This document shows, in pieces, positions 58,897-64,000 of a stretch of DNA of 64,000 nucleotides. The notes beneath the pieces were generated by a model. That model was not told the DNA's origin. It saw nothing but the letters and a program-made list of their open reading frames with translations, and did no database searches. How positions within the stretch are numbered: the first letter of the stretch is position 1; each line of letters opens with the position of its first letter. Position numbers and translations under genes: made by a program. The DNA is taken from assembly GCF_005145045.1 (NCBI RefSeq), contig NZ_CP039694.1:340102-404101 (forward strand), in the 5' to 3' direction. Source of the stretch: Agrobacterium larrymoorei (GTDB taxonomy: Bacteria > Pseudomonadota > Alphaproteobacteria > Rhizobiales > Rhizobiaceae).

Positions 58897-61330
58897 GGGC
58901 GATCCCCCTTTGCTGGAGCCAGTGGAAAGGCCAGGCGGCCCCATGTTCAAGATGCAGGGCGCGGATGCGCTTGAGGTCTTCCTTTCCAGACGCTCCGACA
59001 AAGGAAAGCGCAACAGGGCCAAGCGCCATGTCGAAGGGTCGGCGGCCCTCGGGAGAAACGACATAATAGTCGCGCTTCGGAATCGCTGTTGCGACGATCT
59101 CGATCTGCCGCTCGTTGAAGCCGATCCGTTCGTAAAACTCGCGCGTACCCGGCTCTCGGGCCGCACCATTTGGCAAGCAGATCTTGGTCGGGCAGGATTC
59201 CTTCAGCACATCGATGATGCCGGACCGTTCAGCATCCGAGATCGACTGGGTAGCCAGCACCACGGCGCAATTGGCCTTGCGCAGCACCTTCAGCCATTCC
59301 CGGATCTTGTCGCGGAACACCGGGTGGCCGAGCATCAGCCACGCCTCGTCGAGGATGATCAGGCTGGGCGCACCCGTCAGGCGTTTTTCGATGCGTCGGA
59401 AGAGATAGGTTAGAACTGGCACGAGATTGCGCTCGCCCATATTCATCAGCTCCTCGATTTCGAAGCACTGGAAGGCGCCAAGCGCCAGACCGTCTTCCTC
59501 GGCGTCGAGAAGCTGGCCCATCGGCCCGTCGACAGTGTAGTGATGCAGCGCATCCTTGATCTCGCGCATTTGCACGCCCGACACGAAGTCCGATAGTGAC
59601 CGCCCGCGTGATTCCGCCATCAGTCCGACCTGCCTTGAGATGGCATTACGGTAGTCCGGAGCGATCGTCACCCCCTGTAGCGCGACCAGTATCTCGATCC
59701 ACTCGGAGGCGAAAGCACGATCGCCATCGGTCGAGAGCTCGGCCAGCGGGCAGAAAGAGAGTGCCCTACCCTCTCCTGCTTCCTGAGCATCGCCACCGAT
59801 CTGATAATGATCGCCGCCGAGCCCCAGCGTCAGCGGCAGCATCGAGCCACCCTTGTCGAAGGCGAAGATCTGCGCACCGGCGTAGCGTCGGAACTGGGCC
59901 GCGATCAATGCCAACAACGATGATTTGCCAGAACCAGTCGGTCCGAAGATCAACGTGTGGCCGACATCGTCGACATGCAGGTTCAGCCGGAAGGGAGTTG
60001 ATCCGCTGGCGACCTGCATCAGCGGCGGGGATCCAGGCGGATAGAATGGGCAAGGTGCTATCGGGCTTCCCGACCACACCGAATTAAGCGGGATGAGGTC
60101 GGCGAGATTGCGCGTGTTGATCAGCGGCTCGCGGATATTGGCATAGGAGACGCCCGGCAGGCTGCCGAGGAAGGCATCAGTCGCGTTGATCGTCTCGATG
60201 CGGGTACCAAAACCTTCGGCCTGGATCAAGCGGCGGACCGCCTCACACTTCTCCTGAAGACGGGTTTGGTCCTCATCGAAGAGAACGATGACCGGCGTAT
60301 AGTAGCCGTAGGCCACGAGTTGCGACGAGGCTTCGGCGATTGCGTCCTCGGTCTCTGCCACCATCAGCACAGCGTCCTGGTCGAGCGACCGCGACTGCGT
60401 CTGGAAGAGCTGATCGAAAAAAGGCCTGACCTTCTGCTGCCACTTCTTGCGCGTGCGCTCGAGTTTTGCCCGCGCTTCCTCCGCGTCCAGGAAGACGAAC
60501 CGCGACGACCATCGATAGGTCAGCGGCATCAGGTCGAGCGCGTTGAGGATGCCAGGCCAGCTTTCCGCCGGCAGGCCGTCGATCGCGACGACGCCGAGGA
60601 AGCGATTCTCGATGAGCGGGGTCAGACCGTGCTGCAATTCCGCCGTCGCCAGCCAGTCGAGATACATTGGGATCTCTGGCAGGCGCACCGGATGATTTTC
60701 CCCAGTAATGCAGAAGCGGATGAACTGGAAGAGCTCGTCGTAGCGGGCGACACGATGACCGGCTCGCTCCCGTGTTTCGCGTGTCATCATCCGTCGGATC
60801 GAAACGACATTGGCTAGATACTGTTGGACCTCGCGGATCGACGTCAGGAAGGTTTCAAGCGCCTTGTCGGCATACGTGGCGGATCGGCTTCCATCATCGG
60901 AATAGACATACCGCGTCAGCTTGGACCTCCTCGGCTCCGGCGGACGCCACGTCAGGATCAGGGCGTGACGGCTTTCGTAATGTCCCCTCTCCTTCTGGAA
61001 ATGCGCCCGCCGCTCCGCATCGATGGCGCGGGTGACGGGATCGGGAAAATGGCTTGCTTCTTCTGCAGGATAATCTTCTGTCGCTACCCGCACGGCCTCG
61101 ACCTGGATCATCCAACCCGAACCGAGCCGAGACAGGATGCCGTTGATTTGCCGCGAAACCTCGTTGCGCTCGGTGTCGGTGGAGCTCTCGCTATCAGGTC
61201 CGGCAAAATACCAGCCGGCCATCAGCGAGCCGTCCTTCAGCAGAATGACGCCGTTATCGACCAACCCGGCATAGGGAACGAGATCGCCAAAGGACGGTCC
61301 GGAATGGCGGAGGGATTTGAGGGCAACCAT
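58868..61330 (-). CDS. trbE: TrbE (VirB4-like) conjugal transfer ATPase
   Basis: 820-residue VirB4-family ATPase that powers pilus assembly and transfer. Walker A FGPTGSGKSSLLALIA, then AQIFAFDKGGSMLPLTLGLGG, RNAISRQVGLMAESRG, Walker B PSLIILDEAWLMLGHP and the VLATQSISDAERSGIID motif. Full length. Ten bp after trbD. Confidence 0.94.
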   Translation of the reverse strand: MVALKSLRHSGPSFGDLVPYAGLVDNGVILLKDGSLMAGWYFAGPDSESSTDTERNEVSRQINGILSRLGSGWMIQVEAVRVATEDYPAEEASHFPDPVTRAIDAERRAHFQKERGHYESRHALILTWRPPEPRRSKLTRYVYSDDGSRSATYADKALETFLTSIREVQQYLANVVSIRRMMTRETRERAGHRVARYDELFQFIRFCITGENHPVRLPEIPMYLDWLATAELQHGLTPLIENRFLGVVAIDGLPAESWPGILNALDLMPLTYRWSSRFVFLDAEEARAKLERTRKKWQQKVRPFFDQLFQTQSRSLDQDAVLMVAETEDAIAEASSQLVAYGYYTPVIVLFDEDQTRLQEKCEAVRRLIQAEGFGTRIETINATDAFLGSLPGVSYANIREPLINTRNLADLIPLNSVWSGSPIAPCPFYPPGSPPLMQVASGSTPFRLNLHVDDVGHTLIFGPTGSGKSSLLALIAAQFRRYAGAQIFAFDKGGSMLPLTLGLGGDHYQIGGDAQEAGEGRALSFCPLAELSTDGDRAFASEWIEILVALQGVTIAPDYRNAISRQVGLMAESRGRSLSDFVSGVQMREIKDALHHYTVDGPMGQLLDAEEDGLALGAFQCFEIEELMNMGERNLVPVLTYLFRRIEKRLTGAPSLIILDEAWLMLGHPVFRDKIREWLKVLRKANCAVVLATQSISDAERSGIIDVLKESCPTKICLPNGAAREPGTREFYERIGFNERQIEIVATAIPKRDYYVVSPEGRRPFDMALGPVALSFVGASGKEDLKRIRALHLEHGAAWPFHWLQQRGIAHADTLFPTE

Positions 61331-61340
61331 GTCGTACCCC

Positions 61341-61640
61341 TCAGTACCTGCGCCACGGCGACGACGTCGCGCGGTAGAAGGTCTTGTAGGAGATATGCCT
61401 GATATAGACCCTTCGCATGAGCGGATCCGCCTTGGCCATCATGCGAAGGGCAGCTAACGCGATCAGCCAGACTGCAACGCCAAATAGCGCCGCGTACCAG
61501 GTCAGAACGACGAAGATCAGGATGACGGCGGCAAGAGCTGTCAACAAGACGAGCTCGCGATCGGCGCCCATCAACAGGTTGGGACGCGATAGCGCCCGGT
61601 GCACCCGCGACCGGATGAGATTGGAACCGGCTTCAGCCAT
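61341..61640 (-). CDS. trbD: TrbD (VirB3-like) conjugal transfer protein
   Basis: 99-residue inner-membrane protein of standard family length. ATG at 61640 ([19 protein letters not shown]) followed by [13 protein letters not shown], two adjacent membrane segments, and a cytoplasmic end [19 protein letters not shown]. Overlaps trbC by 8 bp. Confidence 0.92.
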   Translation of the reverse strand: MAEAGSNLIRSRVHRALSRPNLLMGADRELVLLTALAAVILIFVVLTWYAALFGVAVWLIALAALRMMAKADPLMRRVYIRHISYKTFYRATSSPWRRY

Positions 61641-62037
61641 GGGCCCCCTCCCCCGCTTTGGTCGCTGAAACAGACGGTTCTGGTGTGTGCTGCTCGGCCT
61701 GTGCAGGAGCATCGCCGATCGACGCGCCGGTTGCGCCGAAAAGGGCGACGATCTGTGTCGCTCCAAGGAGCACGCCGCCGACCAGCGCCACATAGCAAAG
61801 TCGCCGGGCGAAATCGTTCAGCTCGCCGCCGAAGATCAGCATGGCGCCGGCGATGGCAACGGCCGCCAGGGCAATGAAGCCCGCTACGGGTCCGGTGATC
61901 GACTGCTGGATTTGCTGAAGCGGCGATTCCCAGGGCAGGCCCCCTCGCCCGGAAGAGGCGAGCGCGGGTTCGCAAAGGCTTGCCGCTGCAGCGGCAAATA
62001 CCACCGCAGTCAAGATGAATTTAATCTTATGCGACAT
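61633..62037 (-). CDS. trbC: TrbC (VirB2-like) pilin
   Basis: 134-residue prepilin of the conjugative pilus. Signal peptide [19 protein letters not shown]... cleaved near PALAS, then [31 protein letters not shown] as in TrbC pilins, and a second membrane segment. C-terminus is unusually long and charged for a pilin and may be removed on maturation, as TrbC is cyclised after processing. Overlaps trbB by 11 bp. Confidence 0.92.
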   Translation of the reverse strand: MSHKIKFILTAVVFAAAAASLCEPALASSGRGGLPWESPLQQIQQSITGPVAGFIALAAVAIAGAMLIFGGELNDFARRLCYVALVGGVLLGATQIVALFGATGASIGDAPAQAEQHTPEPSVSATKAGEGAHG

Positions 62038-62998
62038 GACTGTCCTCGTCGATCTGTGCGTAGTGCTCGGTCTGGTATCGGCCGTTTCGGTACCCCTCGA
62101 TGTGGATCACCTCGCGGACCCGCCTCCCCTTCCCCGTCCGCTCGATCGAGACCACGAGATCGACCGCCTCCCCGATCACCTCCTGCATTGGCTGCTGGCT
62201 CGCTTCAGCCGTCAGCTGTTCCAGCCGCCGTAGCGCCGATATTGCAGTGTTGGAGTGGATGGTGGTGACCCCTCCGGGATGGCCAGTGTTCCAGGCTTTC
62301 AGGAGCGTGAGAGCTGCTCCGTCGCGGACCTCGCCGACGATGATGCGGTCGGGCCGAAGTCGCATGGTGCTTTTCAGCAATCGCGCCATATCGATCGTGT
62401 CGCTGGTATGCAGGCAGACAGCATTTTCGGCAGCGCACTGGATTTCGGGAGTGTCTTCGAGGATCACCATACGATCCTCGGGTGCGGCCGCGACGATCTC
62501 GGCGATGATTGCGTTAGCGAGCGTCGTCTTGCCGGAGCCGGTGCCCCCGGAAATGACGATGTTCATGCGGGCGTCAATCGCGCTGCGGATGGCAGACGCT
62601 TGCGCCTCCGTCATCACCTTCGAGGATACGTAGTCGTCGAGCGGGATGAGACGCGAGGCGCGACGACGGATCGTGAAGGCAGGGCTGGAGACGACGGGCG
62701 GAAGCAGCCCTTCGAAGCGATGGCCACCGATCGGCAATTCGCCGGAGATGATCGGGCGCTTGTCGTCTGCTTCCGACTGCAGCGCGTGAGCGACGCTGCC
62801 AATGACCACTTCCGCGGCCGCTGGTGTCATCGCACCGGCTGGGGACATGCCGTGCCCGAGCCGTTCGATGAACAACCGGCCATCAGGATTGAGCAAGATC
62901 TCGACGACTGTCGCATCGTTGAGCGCGATGCAAAGCTGGTCGCCAAGCGCGTCCTGGAGTTTGCGGACCAGGCGCGGGTGGGAGCGAAGCTGGGTCAC
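62027..62998 (-). CDS. trbB: TrbB (VirB11-like) conjugal transfer ATPase
   Basis: 323-residue VirB11-family hexameric ATPase. GTG start at 62998 (reads [15 protein letters not shown]) overlapping the traI stop (GTGA). N-terminal domain [22 protein letters not shown]; Walker [15 protein letters not shown]; Asp box [10 protein letters not shown]; Walker [19 protein letters not shown]; His box [15 protein letters not shown]. Confidence 0.94.
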   Translation of the reverse strand: MTQLRSHPRLVRKLQDALGDQLCIALNDATVVEILLNPDGRLFIERLGHGMSPAGAMTPAAAEVVIGSVAHALQSEADDKRPIISGELPIGGHRFEGLLPPVVSSPAFTIRRRASRLIPLDDYVSSKVMTEAQASAIRSAIDARMNIVISGGTGSGKTTLANAIIAEIVAAAPEDRMVILEDTPEIQCAAENAVCLHTSDTIDMARLLKSTMRLRPDRIIVGEVRDGAALTLLKAWNTGHPGGVTTIHSNTAISALRRLEQLTAEASQQPMQEVIGEAVDLVVSIERTGKGRRVREVIHIEGYRNGRYQTEHYAQIDEDSHVA

Positions 62999-63633
62999 GC
63001 TGCGCTCCTCTCGGAATAGGCAACAGCACAAGTCAGAGCGGATCGATACTTTGACGGGCGAACCTGTTCGAAGCTCTTCCTGTCCGCTGGAAGTGTGCCG
63101 GCAATGGCGACCGTATTGCCAATTGCCACGGGTTCACCCAAACGCGCCATCGGCCATCCAGCCCGGTTCAGGATGCGCTCGAAACGCAGATCGGTGGCGG
63201 TCACGATCTTGTCATAGCCATTCGCCATCGACCATTCGATAATGCCGGCGAACATGGTAAGCGTCACAAGGTGGAGTTGGCTCCCTCCCCTGCCGGCGGG
63301 CAAGGTCGTATCCACGCAGAAGCGCGAACTCTCGATCATTGCGCTGTTCGCATTGAGCGAACCATCAGCCAGCAGCTTTGGAAATGTCAGCTCCAGCATG
63401 GTTGGGCCAACCGCGGGAAGAAGGCGGGCGCAGCCGAGGACCTTATTGCCGCCGAAGGTGGCGAGGATGTAGGTCGGGTTCAGATCGTCGTATTGATCCC
63501 TCTCGCCACCCTCCGTAATGGTGACATCCCATTCGAGCCGCTCGCCAAAAATGGTGGCGCGCAGCTGATGCATCTGTTTAAGAAGATTTTGATGCTCGAC
63601 ATACTGGTCGGGCGAGACGGTGAGAATCTGCAT
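62995..63633 (-). CDS. traI: TraI acyl-homoserine-lactone synthase
   Basis: 212-residue LuxI-type synthase making an N-acyl-homoserine lactone (3-oxo-C8-HSL in Ti plasmids) from SAM and acyl-ACP. ATG at 63633 (MQILTVSPDQYVEH) with GTGGAGA upstream. Conserved residues: R and F in LRATIFGERLEWDV, D in ERDQYDDLNPTYIL, LGCARLLPAVGPTMLE, ESSRFCVD, FAGIIEWSMANGYDKIVTATD and FERILNRAGWPM. It opens the trb operon, so quorum signal and mating apparatus are made together. Confidence 0.95.
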   Translation of the reverse strand: MQILTVSPDQYVEHQNLLKQMHQLRATIFGERLEWDVTITEGGERDQYDDLNPTYILATFGGNKVLGCARLLPAVGPTMLELTFPKLLADGSLNANSAMIESSRFCVDTTLPAGRGGSQLHLVTLTMFAGIIEWSMANGYDKIVTATDLRFERILNRAGWPMARLGEPVAIGNTVAIAGTLPADRKSFEQVRPSKYRSALTCAVAYSERSAA

Positions 63634-63691
63634 GCTTGTCTCCACAACAACAATCGATGCGGAGAGAAAACATCTCGGTTAATTTGTGGCT

Positions 63692-63709
63692 ATGTGCAGA
63701 TCTGCACCC
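63692..63709. promoter_or_regulatory. tra box 1 (TraR site)
   Basis: ATGTGCAGATCTGCACCC, matching the TraR palindrome ATGTGCAGATCTGCACAT except the last two positions. It lies 58 bp before the traI start and should activate traI-trb. Confidence 0.88.
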
Positions 63710-63780
63710 GGTGATTCTACTGAGCCTGGCCCCTATCGAGCGATTTGCGAACGTGATGTCGGTCCGGCGCCGTTGATTTC

Positions 63781-63798
63781 ATGTGCAAATCTGCACCG
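63781..63798. promoter_or_regulatory. tra box 2 (TraR site)
   Basis: ATGTGCAAATCTGCACCG, a second TraR-type palindrome 89 bp from the first. By position it may serve a divergent plus-strand operon, expected to be repABC, whose first gene must start beyond 64000. No gene is visible from 63799 to 64000. Confidence 0.82.
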
Positions 63799-64000
63799 AC
63801 AGGCTTTTTGGCCGTTTCCTAATGGTGTGGGCTAAATGGTTACGATTCCAGGATGAATTAGTCTCAGAGCAAAATATGGGATCAAATCTGTAACTTACCG
63901 TTAACCTCATTTCTCTTGCAGCCAGTTCCGAATCGTGCGCTATCATGAAACGGTAAAAGTGCGTCCGACGCCATTAAACCGTCTTGAACTTGAGGCTACA

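Noticed and set aside
1..64000. CRISPR array, rRNA or complete tRNA genes, complete insertion sequence
   Set aside because: No regularly spaced repeats, no rRNA-like sequence, no foldable full tRNA and no transposase with terminal repeats were seen by eye.

Overview
The window looks like part of a large conjugative plasmid of a Rhizobiaceae bacterium (Agrobacterium/Rhizobium type). The main evidence is at the right end: a canonical traI-trbBCDEJKLFGHI mating-pair-formation operon whose first gene is a LuxI-type acyl-homoserine-lactone synthase, preceded by two near-consensus tra boxes, as in the traI/repABC intergenic regions of Ti-like plasmids. The rest has the usual content of rhizobial megaplasmids: ABC uptake systems, each next to a catabolic operon and its own regulator.

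Region by region. (1) 1-7.3 kb: sugar-acid/carbohydrate module with an ABC sugar-binding protein (cut by the left edge), a mannonate-dehydratase-like enzyme, a divergent IclR regulator, an enolase-superfamily dehydratase, two Gfo/Idh/MocA oxidoreductases and a UPF0303 protein. Palindromic TTCA-N4-TGAA-like sites lie in the divergent promoter. (2) 7.4-16.0 kb: eight tightly packed minus-strand genes (hyuA, hyuB, SDR, HpcH/HpaI aldolase, gluconate 5-dehydrogenase, gluconokinase, 2-hydroxyacid dehydrogenase, L-idonate 5-dehydrogenase) that read as one operon. (3) 16.3-23.2 kb: LysR regulator, aminotransferase and a complete liv-type ABC transporter; a 43-bp element is shared by the livK-like and hyuA promoters, tying regions 2 and 3 together. 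(4) 23.5-27.5 kb: small island with a DUF1127 gene, a broken HNH-like gene, a TIR-domain gene, three small unknown genes and an AbiEi/AbiEii toxin-antitoxin pair with palindromic operators. (5) 27.7-43.2 kb: CoA-thioester catabolic cluster (CitE-type lyase, two hot-dog hydratases, three CaiB/BaiF CoA-transferases, isochorismatase-fold protein, GntR regulator, metallo-beta-lactamase-fold hydrolase, second liv-type transporter, HIBADH-like dehydrogenase and SDR). A repeated AAAATGCATTAT-type palindrome lies at each promoter and is probably the GntR operator. (6) 43.5-53.1 kb: MarR regulator, stand-alone IS3-OrfA-like protein, and an organosulfur module (two rhodanese-type sulfurtransferases, Ssu-type ABC transporter, two flavin-dependent LLM monooxygenases, a permease split over two genes). 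A 17-bp AT-rich element precedes both of its transcription units. (7) 53.3-64 kb: trbI to traI and the quorum-sensing control region.

The parts most worth attention are the three apparent regulons (shared 43-bp element, ATGCAT palindrome, 17-bp AT element), the hydantoinase-gluconate operon, the CoA-transferase/hydratase/lyase set resembling mesaconate or citramalate chemistry, the TIR/small-gene/AbiE island, and the shared C-terminal tails of TrbJ and TrbK. All family assignments come from reading the sequences without database searches.
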